From Copromyces sp. CBS 386.78 (taxonomy: Eukaryota; Ascomycota; Sordariomycetes; Sordariales; Sordariaceae), in contig MU839243.1 in assembly GCA_030685235.1 (NCBI GenBank), positions 25,310-89,309 on the forward strand: a DNA stretch of 64,000 nt, given 5' to 3'. Made by a program: the position numbers and the translations under genes. The stretch's first letter is position 1. Every line of letters starts with the position of its first letter. Shown piece by piece: positions 9,219 through 22,161 of the stretch. The notes beneath the pieces are model-generated. The model was not told the DNA's origin. It did no database searches and saw only the letters and a list, made by a program, of their open reading frames with translations.

Positions 9219-12200
9219 CTCCCCCTCAATCCCAACGTTAGGAATCGACTCTCTTCAAACTACCATAAGTATTAGAATCTTACAAGCTGGTAAAACCTAA
9301 TAGGAAAAAGGTCTCTACAGCCAACACCCTACAAAAAAAACGAAAAATATAATACTTTTAATATAAAAAAACAGAAAATAATTTATAACTCCCCTACTTA
9401 ATATCGTACATACAAACCGTTAATACCGTTAGAAAGAGCTCGTTGAAACGGTTCGGAAAATGTTAAGAAGTATGTAAGAAAGTGGTATTTGATAGAGAAA
9501 ATAAAAAATAAATAATAATAAATTTTTCCTATAAAATGAATTTCGCGGAATTCGAAAAATTGCGACTCAAACCGTCGGACCGTATATAATTAAGATTAGA
9601 AGTCGGTAAATATATAAGAAGAACCGTTTAAATATCAAAATTATAAAGTTAAAAGTATTCCAAATTAAGCCGAAGATAGGGGTTTATTACTATAAATTTA
9701 ATATATCCCTAAATTTAATAAAGGTATTACGAGGTAAGGGTTTAATAAGGCTATTAGCGATTTATTATTCGGTAAATATATATTAAAGATCTACTTCGTC
9801 AAAAGCCTATTTCTCTTTATAAAAAATTTTTTAAACTTTAATATATTTAGTTCTAACGTAGAATTAGGGGTTTCTAACTAACATTAAAATTCCCTAATTA
9901 TCTCCCTAAATAATTATAACCGTTAGTAACTACTTAATATATAATTCTTATAATAACCTCCGTAGTTAAATAGCCTCTTTTATAGTTTAAGTTTACTTTA
10001 TAAATTTAATTTCGTAAAAGGAGAAGACTATAATTACTTACCTTTTAGAATTCTAATTAATAATACCGCTACTAATATTAAATATATACCCTAAAATAAA
10101 TTTATACTTTTAAATATCTTACACTTAATTAGCGTTAATAAAACTTATTAAATCTTTTATTATATTTAAATAAATAAAATGAAGGTTAATAGTACCCTTA
10201 AAATACCGAAAACTACATTTAATAACGGTAATATAAATTTTAATAAATTTTACTATATAACAACTATAATAAGAAATAAGAAAAGCAATATTTAACTTTA
10301 TACCTAATATTATATATATTAATAAGCCGATAGTACTTACGTACTATAATTTAGCTTCTAAATTAAATTCGAAGTCCTTTAAAAGTTCTAAAATCTTATT
10401 TATCTCTATTAAAATAATTATTAATTTAGTATTTTAATACCTAAAAGTACGAATGATTTTTTAAAAGTAGGCCTATTAATAAAGAAAAATAATATTGTAC
10501 TTACAATCCCTAATGATAGCTATACCGAAATAGAACGAATATAGACTAAGGTCGGATATTTTAAAATATTTATTTAGTACGATCTTTAACTTTTAGATTT
10601 CTTTTCGAAAGGGTCCGGCATTAAATAATGCCCTTTTACGAAGACGTTATCATTTATAATTAATAATATAAAGTCCTATTTTCGTAAGAATAAAAAAAAT
10701 ATTTAGTATTAAATTTAAAAGGACTATTTTAAATTATATAAGGCCTTATTCAACCGGTAGACCTTATTTAGATCTTTAATAAAGCCTAGGAGTTATTTAA
10801 TATAAATCTTTTTAATAACGGTACTATATAAAAAGGCGGTATATACATCTATTTATTCGAATTCTAAATCCTAAATTACAACGATAGCGAAGATAGCCTT
10901 ATAATTTATTAATTTAATTACAGCCGCGAAGGTTTCGTTATAATTAATACCTTCTTATTATTTAAAGCCGTAAACTACTTAATATACTTTATAATAAAGG
11001 ATTTCGCCGTTAGCGCCTATTTTAATTCTATATACCTATTTTCTAAATAAAATCTTTCGTCCTAATAACTAGAATATTAAAAACTAAATCCAATTATCTA
11101 TTAATAATTTATATTTACTACCTATAGCGGAATACTATTCTATAATATAAATATCCTTTATAATTTATTTATAAATTTTAAGTTTAAACGGGGCTTTATC
11201 CTCGTTTATAATAATAATTATAACTATTAATACAATATAGAAATCGATTATAAAAGCTTTAAATATAATTTCTTCGGGCTAAGTAGTAGTATAAGTATTT
11301 AAGCGTAGTTCTAGGTATTTAGAATTTACAATTTAAATATAAATATTGTCGGCTAAGTATAGGGCGCCTCCGATGACAATAATATTAAAAATTAATAATA
11401 ATAGCGGAGCCGGAGTTAAAACTAGAATTAGAATCAGTTAAACCGGTATAATAACCGGTAATAGTAACGATAATTACCGATCTAATATTAATATTAAACT
11501 ATTATTAAGTACGTCCTACTAGCGCTATTAGAATTTAAGAATACGAAGGGTATAAAGAATTTCTACGTCTAATATAAATTCCTTAGCGTCTCCCCTTAAT
11601 TATAATATAACGGGGATAACTCCCCTTAAATTATAGCCGGAGATTATTAATAAGTTATTCCAAATTTCGAGGCACTTATAAACAGTTCGATTAATAACGT
11701 ACGTAAATTATTCGTTAAAAATAATGTTATTAATAATAAAGATTTTATTAGAATCGGTAAATACAATATAATTATATAAGCCGTTATAACTAAAAAGCCT
11801 ATAGTAGGCGCTTAAGAATAATATTTTACTATAGTATTTATAGTCTAGGATATAGTAATAATTATATAAGCCGAGTATATGCAAATAAGAGAGATCTAGC
11901 TTATCGCCGTATTAGGCTTCGTATAAAGTCCTACTAATAATAAAATTAAGGCATCTATTCCTAATATAATTAACGGATTAAAATAAATAGGGCTAATATT
12001 TTAATAGTAACCCTATTTAGAATAGGAAGATAATAATATATTCGAAAAGAATACCGTTTAATCTTTTTATAATACTATTCTATTAATATTATTCGGTCGT
12101 AATATAATAAAGAGCTATACTATAGTCGAAGTACTATTACTTTAGGCGGTTATTAGTATTTTTACCTACTCAATTTAAATAAACGTTATAAATATATCGT

Positions 12201-14195
12201 TCGGGCTGTTCGATACCTTTAACCTACTTAGTAAATATATTAAAAAGGTCAAATTTATAAACGAAAAGGAAGATCTAATAGAATTAAATAAAATCGTTTA
12301 TAATAAATAATTAATAACGTTCCCTATAAACGCCTTTATATTAAAACGGCCTACTAATATCGAAGTAAATATACTCTAGAAGCCTTATATTATAATAAAT
12401 CTTTCCTTTATAAAGTACTTACTTAAAGCGGCCGGTTACGTAGTTCTTATATATATAAGCGGTCTTAATTAATATAATACCGGTTAATATTTTCTAAAGC
12501 TCTTTAATATTACATTCGCCGAAATAAACAAATTAATTATACTATATTTATAAATATTTATCTAATATATAATAAGTAACAAAAGCGCGGCGGGCAATTT
12601 AAAGGAAGGCGGACGTAGGCTAATCGAAATAATAAAGGCCGCCGAATTCCGTACCGGTAAACCTAATCTTAATACTAAAAATACTACAAAACCAACCCTC
12701 CTTTAAAATAGTAAAATCGAAACCCTTCTTCTAAAAGGCTAAAATAGAAATAAGGTTATAGGCCGCCTTAGGGGTATAATAAATATTCTTTAATAGTAAA
12801 TAACCTTATCTACCATTAATAATAATAAGTACTTTAAAAATATTAATACCGCTAAAAATAATTATAATATTTCCAATACTAAAAATTAAAGGGCCATTAT
12901 AAAATTATAAAAATATAAACCCTTTATCAATACATACCAAATAGTACGTAGCGCCTATATTTAAGACGAATAAGTATTAAAAATTATTAAAGAAAATACT
13001 AAATCTATATTCTACAACTAAAGTAACAATTAAATTACTTAAAATAAATTAGACTAGGAAAATAATAGTAGGGTATCCTAAAACCATTATATCCAACAAT
13101 TCTATAGGAAGGATAGGACTAATATATTCGGGCTAATTAAGAATCGGCGGATAAAGGACTTCCTAATCCTAATATTAACGCTTACGCAGTCATTCTTTAT
13201 CGGTATCGCTTATTAAGTCCTCTACCTCATAATAGCCTAATATCGCTATAGGTTTGCCGGATCGACTAGAATTCTTATATTTATTATTAACTTATTAAAT
13301 AGTTTCATTAAATAATTATTATAATATATATTTTCCAATTTTATTTTAATTAAACTTAGGGTATTATTTACAATACTATTCGTTATTATAGAATAAGATC
13401 TTGTATATTAAATAAGGAGGCTAAGCGAAAATCTTAATCTTCTTTTTCTTAGTAGCTTTAATTACAATAATTTTAGCCGCGTATAGCACTTTTTCCTCTT
13501 AGTCAAATTTCTACTACTCCTCAGTATAAATAGTTACCTCAATTATATTATCGAAATTAACCGCTGGAGAGGTTTAATTGCCAATAACCCCGCGGACTAG
13601 AAGTAAATTATAATTTTATAAATAAACGGTAACGAAGAGGCTATACTTTTCACCGAAGCTCTAACGGAATTTATAATTAAATAACGGCATTAGAATTACG
13701 TAAGTCTTATTTAACGTTAATAAATCGTTGGCTAACTAACGGAATTAATCGGCGTAATCGTATACGCCGGTATAATTAGAAAAAATAAGGTTCTAAAATT
13801 CGTAATAGAAGCGAACAAAATTAGTAGAACCTTTAGGGCTAAAACGCTTCTAAAGGATATTAAATACTTATTTAATAGTCTTAGGCCTCTTAATTAATTT
13901 GTCGAGAACTTCGATAAATTTACGGCCTATAGAATAGCAATAGTAGGCGATAAAAGTAACGTATTTAGACTAGAGCTTGCGCTATACTTATTACCAGCCT
14001 TAAAATATAATTTTAGCTTTACTATTAGCCTTCTTAAGCGGAACGTTTAATTTAAAAAATTCGCCTTCGCCGGCTATACGGATATAATCCGAAATATCCC
14101 TCTTCCAACGTATTTAATTATCCGTACCGCGGAATTTAATAATACTATTAGCTCCAATAAAAAAATTATTAGTACTAAATATCGTTAAATAATAT

Positions 14196-14619
14196 GAGAA
14201 TGTCTTTCCGGACTGTATTAAATGTCTTCCGGCACTGTATTTAAAAAAAAGTTTAAGTATAGAATCTCGAAATAAAGTGGCACAAGGACAAACCTAGAGT
14301 TGGAATTCTTGGCTTTTTTTTCTCTATTCAAAACCACTTTTGCCAAGTCTAAGGGAATTTTCAATACCTACTTATTAAATTCTTTTTCGAAAATAAATAA
14401 TTAAATCTTTTAAGAAGTTGATATCAAATCTTCTGAACCTACGTGTGGTGTAGCGTAGTAATGCCTAGGTCATAAAATAGAGCAAAAAATGTGAAAAATT
14501 CTAAACATGGGTTTATTTTTATACACTTAATATTCGTTAACTTATTTCGATTTTAATATCTTTAAATATTTTAAACACAGTGCCGGAAGACATTTAATAC
14601 AGTCCGAAAAGACATTCTC
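14196..14619. mobile_element. 424-bp MITE nested in Copia-1, 8-bp target duplication
   Basis: The terminal inverted repeats are about 50 bp, starting GAGAATGTCTTTYCGGACTG. The flanking 8-bp duplication AATAATAT is at 14188-14195 and 14620-14627. Each terminus contains two short tandem subrepeats (AATGTCTT...CTGTATT). The 8-bp duplication suggests a hAT-type element. It is less AT-rich than the surrounding Copia sequence, so it probably inserted after RIP acted on the Copia element. Confidence 0.85.
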
Positions 14620-15920
14620 AATAATATACTTAATAATACTAAAGTTAATTTAATAGAATAGCTGGGGGATTTACCGAAGGGGCATTAAGAAAATCTCTGC
14701 TAAAACTTACTAAACCTCTAGGATTCGGCGAATTACTCTCAGAATTACTAGAATTCTAAAAATCGGAATAACTAGCAGAACTACTAGAATTCTAGCAACT
14801 AAAGGAATTTTATAGACCGTTTATAGAATCCGTAGAATAAAATATCTATAAATTAAATATTCGGAAAACCTAAATACTAATACGCAAATAATTTAGAAGG
14901 GTAATAACTTTAAAACCCTATAAATTAATAAAGCTTAGTAGTAAAAGTAGTACAAAGGATATAAACGGAAAAGAATCAAAAAATAAAAAAGTAATAGTAA
15001 TAAGAATATAAAATATATCGGGGGTAGAATTACTAAACGTTCTTATAGCGTAAAGAAATTAAGTTTTACGCGCAAAACAAGGGAAACTATAATAATTTAA
15101 ATATCTAATAACTATTACAAACTAAAGAAGCCGAAGCCGGAAATTATATTAATACAAATACCGCGAAACTAAAAATTACTGGGTCTTATCGGTATTACCG
15201 CACTTATCCAATATCGTTATACTTATTTATAAAAGTCCGCTAGAAGAATTTATACGCTTCGAAAGCCGAAAATAAATCTTTATAAATCGATAGTAGAGGG
15301 TAGACTAAAACGGTCTAGCTAATTATAGAATTTTATAATACTATTCCAATACGTTTTCGCTATATTAATTAAGCCGAACTAACGAACAATAGATCGCGAA
15401 AACGAACTATAGGGTAAGTAACGTCCAATATACTTCCAATTAAATAATTATAATAAATATTTTAATTAAAATATAATTAAATAAGTAATTTTATTTACTC
15501 CGAAATAATTTAGATAGATTTAGCGAAGTATTAACTCCAATTTGTATTAAAAAGTACAATTTTAACGATATTAAATATAGGGTACGTTTTTATCATTTTA
15601 CTTTCGAAAAATCTTTCGACGGGATTAATAGGGTAGAACTATATTAAACGTAAACGAACGATTATCTTAGTAAAAACATTAGTTTTAACGTAAATACGTA
15701 TTTTAATATTATAAATACGGAATATAGGGTAGTCCGTATACAATAGAAATAAAATAAATTCTAAGCGTACAATCTAAGTAACTACCGCATAGCGTCTTTA
15801 TATATTGTAAAATAATAAATTCGAGTACGAAAAAGAATAAGGTAAGAAAAGGGTAAAAAAGGTATAAATTCAACTTATTCGTTTTTCGTAAATGAGCGCG
15901 CGCAGTCTAGGCTTATAATT

Positions 15921-16085
15921 TATTAAAACGGAAAATATAGAGCAAAATAAAGATAGGCAGAATACTTAATTAATTGAAGAGGAGAGAAAAATAGAAGGAA
16001 TAATCGTAAGGATCACGAGTTATATACATGCCCAAAGTAGGGAACGATCCTAATAAGATAAGACGAGATGCGAATAGCTTCAACA
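15921..16085 (-). repeat. Copia-1 LTR (5' LTR in element orientation)
   Basis: This is the partner of 9054-9218, equal in length and followed by the TTCTT duplication. Its outer end is CTTCAACA. Confidence 0.85.
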
Positions 16086-16090
16086 TTCTT

Positions 16091-16468
16091 CTGTTTTCAT
16101 CATCACCATCGGCACAGTGTGTCGGCTCTCACCACTCTAGAAGATGGGATGAGATGAAAAGCAGCCAGACACCGAATGCAACCAAGTGACTTTGTGGTGT
16201 CTAGGGATCTTAACGATGCTTACTAAATGGCGGATATATAGTATCGTCTATAATTGGCTGGGTTGCTTTCTAGGTTGCTGGTTCGAGACCTTCGGTTCAC
16301 CTTCTTGGGCATTCAGCTAGCCATGGAAGTTAATCCATTTCGTTCTATAACCAAAGCTTACCTTAACCATAAAGTATCCTGCTCATGCTCTTTTGAACAT
16401 TGGATACAGCATGTTGAGTTTCGTTAATGTCACGGTGTTTCTAAGTCGTACTTAGGTAGACATTCTAT
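16091..16468. other. Non-coding stretch downstream of gene D
   Basis: No gene is seen. It probably contains the gene D 3' untranslated region. A GGTTCGAGACC B-box-like string lies near 16279, but no complete tRNA fold can be made around it. Confidence 0.4.
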
Positions 16469-17762
16469 CTATTTTTGGGAGGCACCCGAAGTATCACTGT
16501 CGAAATCGAAACTCATCTTGGGGCTAGACCTCTGCTGAGGATACTTTGCCTCATCCTCCCCGTTCTCCCCGCTCTCATCGTTCTCGTTGTCTTCCCCGTT
16601 CTCGTCATATTCAGCGTCTTCGGAGTTCGGCGTACCATCACCACCACCATTGCCGGCCGAGTCCCTTTTTCTCTTCCTCAAACGCATTTCCTTGAACTTA
16701 CGTCGGCATTCCAAGCAGTACAGTTGCTTGCTAGCAACCTCCTTTGTCATACAGCGAGTGCAGCACCAGATTCCCAGAGCGTGGCGCTCTTTAACAGCAC
16801 GAATCGTAGGCTTGCCTACGGGCTTGCCCCATAAATGATCAAAACAGCGCTTCGCACCCGGCTGCCAGACGAGAGCGTTGCAGCCTCCCATCTCTTTTAA
16901 TCCCTTGCAGGTCTTTTTGGAAATTATGGGACCTCCAACCTCAACCGTGGAGCTCTGGCTGCTCTCACTACTAGTTTTGCTAGACTCAGCCTTTTTCTTC
17001 CTCCACTCCCTCGCGTACCTCTGCTTTTGGTTCAAGCGGCATTTTGGACAATACTTGTTTTTCCCGTCGGCCTCCCCGGTAAAACATCTGGTGCAGCACC
17101 AGATTCCCAACGCGTGGCGCGCTTTGATATCGTTGATGACTTGTTCCCTTCCAGTCTTTGGGAAATTTAGGGACGCAATATGAGCAAAACACTGGGTGCG
17201 TCCCGGTTGCCAAACGACGGATTTGCAGACGCCAGACTCAAGAGGTATAGAGCAAGGTTCCGTGGAAATAATAGGAGAGCCTACCCGATCGCCGCGAGCA
17301 AGCCGTGAGATACCGGGAGTAGAGTCGAGGCTGCTGGCGCCGCTTCCAGCAAGAGACCGACTATCAGGAGAGGCGACTTGACGGTAGGCCGGGTCAAGGG
17401 CCGCGGGTACGTTGCCAAGTGGTTGAGAAGAGGAGGAAGTCGGCGGAACGTTGCTGTTGTTGTGGAAGGGGGTGGCAGATCCGTTGGATTTGAAGAGTGG
17501 CTGTCCATGTGCTACAATGATGGTATCGGCTGGCTGGACAATCGGGACTTTAGGTGCTTGTAGCAACTGGGGAATGGGAGCCCTGCGAGGGTGCTCAGCG
17601 TCATGGCTTGGAGTGGTGTCCTGTGTGGAAAAAGGGATATATTAGCCTGAGTCTGCAACCAATGTAGGACCGCCTTACCTTTTGTACTCCTCCATGATTA
17701 TTTTCCGGACTCTTGCCAGATCGCTGGCTATCCGATGATCTGTCTGTTGCCCGTCTTTCCAT
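16469..17762 (-). CDS. Gene D: family member with two intact W-Q-P-G Cys/His modules
   Basis: Exon 1 is 17762-17679 (28 codons from ATG), the intron is 17678-17621 (GTAAGG to CACACAG), and exon 2 is 17620-16469. The product is 411 residues. After a Pro/Ser-rich N-terminus there are two copies of the module, at about 151-222 and 266-333. Each reads C-x8-C-x4-W-Q-P-G-x3-C-F-x-H, about 28 residues, C-C-T-R-C, nine residues, C-x2-C. The Trp codons are TGG at 17212-17210 and 16867-16865, exactly where the paralogues have TAG. A basic stretch (KKK, RKRKR) follows each module, and the C-terminus is acidic. Eight likely metal ligands per module suggest two zinc ions, but binding to DNA, RNA or protein is unknown. 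This is the reference copy for reading the family. Confidence 0.8.
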
Positions 17763-18749
17763 GGCGTCGTGGGTTCTGAATGGCTGCTGATACTGTAGTC
17801 GTAATCGGAAACGTGGTATTTCTGTCCAAAAACAAAGGCACAAAAGGATACGGTTACTTGCGACAATAAAGAGGAAAAGAGGAGGAAGCAAAAGATTGGG
17901 CCCTTTGGCTTCGTTTTGTTTGGTGTCTTGGCGGGTGGCACTTGCCTCCACGAGCAGCACTTTGGAGTGCTCTTTCTCAACCACGCTCAATTTCTCCCCA
18001 AGTCCTTTTCACCTGCCTGTGTTCCGTTTCCACAGTACACCTTCCTTCTTGTTCTTGATACCCGTTCTTGCTTCTGAAGTGGATTACTGTGACATTGAAC
18101 ATCCAAGCGTTTTGGTTATTCCTCTAGGCACGTTGTTGATGGAAGGATGCTTGATCACTTTCTCTAATCCCCATGACAGTTTTGCGACGGCCTCTCCAGG
18201 TGAAGCGGAGGCGTATCGGACTATCGAAAAAAAGAAGTGCAGTGATGAAAGAAGGAGTGCAAAATATCAAGTGTAAACACGGAGTGCTAAACACGATGCT
18301 CATCACGGCCGTGACGTGATGATATCCCGGCCTGGCAGAGACTTTGATGGCAACCTGTGTTTTGCCAGGCAACCTGGAGCCCAAGCCTGTCATAGTCCGT
18401 AGGGAATTTCCCGGTATCTTCAAGCAACTCAACCTCTGTGAACATCGGGACATCAGTTCTCTACCAATTATTTCTTGTAGGATCTCGAACGTCGCCCTTC
18501 CACCTTCTGAACCTCCGGCAGTCAGGCTTACCAGCTCATTCATCTCGCGTCTCTTACTTTCAGGTTCCCCTGCCTACCAGGGCAACAAGACCGGCTTATC
18601 AGAATGCTTCAGCTTTCTTCAGCGCCCTTTATGCTCCGCAGTCACCAAAACAAAGCAACAGCATCTTTCAAAGTACCATCGCGGTCTTGCACCAAGGGTA
18701 GGTAACGTCAACATTCCCGACCCCCAAGAAGGCCGGCACAGTTGTCGAT
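17763..18749. other. Divergent intergenic region between genes D and E
   Basis: It holds the leaders of two divergent genes. A probable 5' leader intron for gene D is present on the minus strand (GTAACCG to TTGGACAG, about 17863-17822). I see no additional protein gene that I can support. Confidence 0.35.
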
Positions 18750-19604
18750 ATGTCATCATCCGCCACCAACATCGGCAGCTCATCCGATGACCCGCTCCAC
18801 CGCTCACTTGCTTTGAAAGTCGAGCTCGGCTTGTCCAAGTTCTACGAGAAACTCTGCCTTCCTGTATTCCAGGGCAGTCGGGAACGCTTGACACCGAAAC
18901 ACATCAACCACATCAAGAAGAGTGGCATCGACGCCTCGACGCGGCTCTTCAACAACACCCATGTGCCGCCGAGCTCCATGCTTGACCCGAGTCTCTTGAT
19001 GTTGACGCCTGACCACGACGAGATGTATGCGGATGACTTCTGCCTCAACTTGGATACCGATACATTCGTTGAGGAGGACGCCATCCCTGTCCCTGACAAT
19101 TACGGCAACCACTTGGCCTTGGGTCACGATCCTCCGGCCATGGCTCCTTCAGAAGGCTTTATCTTTCTCGAGTCCCTCGTTGCTGGCTCTTCCGCCTCAG
19201 AGTGGAATCAGGCTCTAGAGCAAGCACTCGCCGCTGATGACGCTCAACGGATGGCTCCGTCGGCTCCGTTGGCTCTGGACAGCGCCCCGCTCGCTGCCCC
19301 GGCTGTCATTGACGGCGTTGATACCACCCACACCTCAGCTCAGAAGCAAGTTCCCATGGCGGAGCACGGCTTGACTCCGCCCGACTCTCCTACCCCGGCG
19401 GACACCATCGGTGCCGGGTTGTCCGTCCTCGCAGGTTCAGACTTCGTCACTGATGCTGCTCCGGAGGCTGCTAGTGCTGTCGATGCTGTCGATGCCACCG
19501 CTGTCTCTGGCAAATCGGCCGAGGACGTTACTCCTGCCGAAGACATCCACGAGGAGAAAATAGTTGTAATGTGGAGTCGTCTCAGAAATGGTAAACAGTA
19601 CTGA
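18750..19604 (+). CDS. Gene E: acidic orphan protein without the Cys module
   Basis: This is an uninterrupted 284-residue frame from ATG (18750) to TGA. It is rich in Ala, Asp and Pro. The first 90 residues look folded (VELGLSKFYEKL and KHINHIKKSGIDASTR); the rest looks disordered. A patch LNLDTDTF vaguely recalls NLDPNRR of gene B. No Cys module follows, so it may be an unrelated orphan or a family member that lost its 3' end. No function can be assigned. Confidence 0.6.
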   Translation: MSSSATNIGSSSDDPLHRSLALKVELGLSKFYEKLCLPVFQGSRERLTPKHINHIKKSGIDASTRLFNNTHVPPSSMLDPSLLMLTPDHDEMYADDFCLNLDTDTFVEEDAIPVPDNYGNHLALGHDPPAMAPSEGFIFLESLVAGSSASEWNQALEQALAADDAQRMAPSAPLALDSAPLAAPAVIDGVDTTHTSAQKQVPMAEHGLTPPDSPTPADTIGAGLSVLAGSDFVTDAAPEAASAVDAVDATAVSGKSAEDVTPAEDIHEEKIVVMWSRLRNGKQY

Positions 19605-22161
19605 GTCGGTGTATGCCCCCAACCAAGGTGCGAAACGGAAGGTAGAACTGGCTCCGCGCTTCGTGGGAATGTGACGAACATCGGGAATAGGCTTGGGAAT
19701 ATGCTCTCAGCGCAGGAAAGCGATTTCGAATCGGATTCGCCATGAAGGATCCAACCTCGTTGCGGGCTGGATGGGCATTGGGCAGTGCCATGTTCTCATA
19801 AACTCATCGTGTCGGAGGAGTGGGAAACCGGGTGTAAATAGCGCCACGAGTGCCTGGAGGAGTTAGCGAAGACATCAAACCTTTGGTTGTCCTCCATGGA
19901 TCGCTCACTCCCTTTGTGCCTACCAATGCGTGACGTTTTTGAGGAAGGAATCAGTGTGTTTGTGCTTTCCATTGCTGGCGTTGCCATCGTTTGATCGGTT
20001 TTCTTCTTTCCCCTCAAACAAGGAAGGGGTGATGTTGTCGGCAACACCCATTTTCGATGCCCGTCAAGCGAGCAGGGGCAAGCAGGCAGCTGCCAGAACC
20101 CGACTGTTGTTGTCGCCCTTTAGGGGCAGGCTATAGTGGTGTGGATGGGCTTTGCTACTCTGCTATCTTGATCGGCATCTGTTGTGCAGCCTTGGTGTTA
20201 GCGTAGAATCTCGCCATGCGTCTGCAGTTGGCCCGGTGCGCTGTAATATAGCGGACATCCGCCAAACATGAACAACCTAGGACGGCGACAAGAAAGGATG
20301 CCGGCGGCTTGGCACACAAGACCATGGAATGCCAACAAAGGAAAGCGACAACGATGCGGAGTTCCTGCCTTCTTTGTTATGTCATGTTTCTAGGAACCAC
20401 AGCACTTGCCGGTTTGGTTCCTGCTTTCATTCGCACACTTGGATCTAAAGCCCAACTGCCATGGCGTGATGCAATCTCGCGGCAGCTGCACATGGCATGC
20501 CGCGCGCGTACCTCCCCATGTTCGAGCAAGTCCATTCGGATTGCTGCTCAACATACATGTCTGCATCCTTGCATCCCATCTCAGGCAGCCAACTCACGTC
20601 ATGCAGTTTGTCCGGCCACGGAAAAGAAATCCAGCCATTTTCCTTCTCGCGCCATCTCCAGTCGTCGCCCCAACGTTGTTACCTGAGCTCTTATAAGACG
20701 GGCCGGACACTCCAATTTTTGAAGACCTCTTTCCCTCAACCACTTGGCCAAAGACAGCTTCCTTGCTTGGCGGATGATGTTCATCCCATTTCTGCTACGA
20801 TTATTATTTCCTTTGCTAACTGCCTCAGTCCGTTAAAAGTCTAGGAACTCCTCACCTCGATCTTTCTCCGCGGTCGTCGCAAAGCTGAAGCCGGAGAAGC
20901 ACTGCTCGTGGGCCCTCACAATCTTCTCCGTATGGTCATTCGCTACTCTCTCGCTGAGAACGGATCACGCCTCGATGACGACGGCCGGCACTCTCCGATG
21001 AACTACTAGCAGTATCTTGAGGTTACCATTACCGACCGGTTCCGGAGGTTTTTCTCTGCTTCTTTCGTGGTTGGAGGTAGAGACATTGGCTCGATAAGCT
21101 TCTTTCCCAGCCTCCGTTGCAAGCTCGATACCAGAACTGGTGGACACACTTCTCAACACGACATCGCCAGGCCTCGACATCTCCCGGATTACTGCAAGGA
21201 GGAGCTACATACCAGCTCCAAGAACCATCACCGGATGCCGCCATCTACGATAGAAGTCAACAAGTCAAGTTGCGACGGGCTCAGAAAGCTTGGCACCTGA
21301 AGCCCTCAAGAACCAAGATGTTCGCCACGAGAATTGGTGCTGTGTACATCGGAGTAACTACACAAATGGTGATGGTGGACCAATGGTCGAGAATATTGCC
21401 TTTATGACTATGGCGTATATAACGTAATGAGGTTCCTTTGCTTATCATCCTGTGAGTGACCGAATCTCCTTAATGTATTCTGCGGAATTCTTGACACTTC
21501 CTCTTTCCTCGCAACACACTGGAATCACTCACAAACTCCCTGTCCGCTCACGGTAGCTATCAGTTGGGAAACAAGCACATAACTTCCACTTTTTGGTTCG
21601 AGGCAAGGCATTGCTCCATACCGATTTTCATCCCAAGTGAGTATTAGGGATGGCCAGTGCTTGTCTCCCGAAAGCAATGTCACTGCCACTACACGCAACG
21701 GAATCCCTTTGCCAGCAGAAGCTTCCAGACTGGCAGGCAAGACACGCTCATAGCAGAGGAGGGGGAGCGGCTAGAAGCCTGTGCACGATAAGCTATCGGG
21801 GGCCCTGTCAACCAGCAAGATTACGATTTTGGCCGGGCAGAATTGGGTTGTGAGCTTTCACCTCTTCTCAAAAATGCGGGCCAGCACCCACAAAACAGGG
21901 GCAATAGCAGCTGAATAACGGGACCATAGGTATAAAATATACCCAATTGCATTCACTATCCCTAATCCTGTTTATTTGATCCGCACGGGACACTCATAAA
22001 TTGCACAATCCGGAGATTCCCCTCAACCTCTTCCCCGTCACGCTCCAGTCCCTTCATCGTGACACCCCAGCACCTCGATCAACTCGGCTGTCAAGATCGC
22101 ATCAAGAGCAACCTCGCATTCATCTAATCGGAAGTTGACTCTCGATCCCAACAACGCAAAA
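19605..22161. other. Long intergenic stretch with one gene-like frame and the gene F promoter
   Basis: The same frame is open from 20497 to 21300 except for TAGs at 20842-20844 and 21007-21009; the second is followed by CAG. The middle part (about 20845-21060) reads like protein, but I recognise no domain. Elsewhere I see nothing. A TATAAAA box at 21931-21937 precedes the gene F ATG by about 225 bases. Confidence 0.35.

Larger units (their letters stand above)
9054..16085 (-). mobile_element. RIP-degraded Copia (Ty1-type) LTR retrotransposon
   Basis: Two 165-bp direct LTRs (9054-9218 and 15921-16085) bound an AT-rich interior. The 5-bp target duplication TTCTT is at 9049-9053 and 16086-16090. 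On the minus strand the LTR starts TGTTGAAGC and follows a purine tract (ATTGAGGGGGAGTG), which gives the orientation. Around 11060-10985 on the minus strand I read K-*-VYRIKIGANGEILYYK, the Copia reverse transcriptase 'KWVY.IK' region with Trp turned to TAG. The interior is full of TAA and TAG, as RIP produces, and no open frame survives. A MITE interrupts it at 14196-14619. Confidence 0.88.

Noticed and set aside
9054..16085. CRISPR-like or bacterial features in AT-rich blocks
   Set aside because: The repeats are LTRs and TIRs of eukaryotic transposons; there are no short regularly spaced direct repeats.
16255..16310. Possible tRNA with GGTTCGAGACC
   Set aside because: Only the B-box-like string is present; stems and an acceptor arm cannot be formed.
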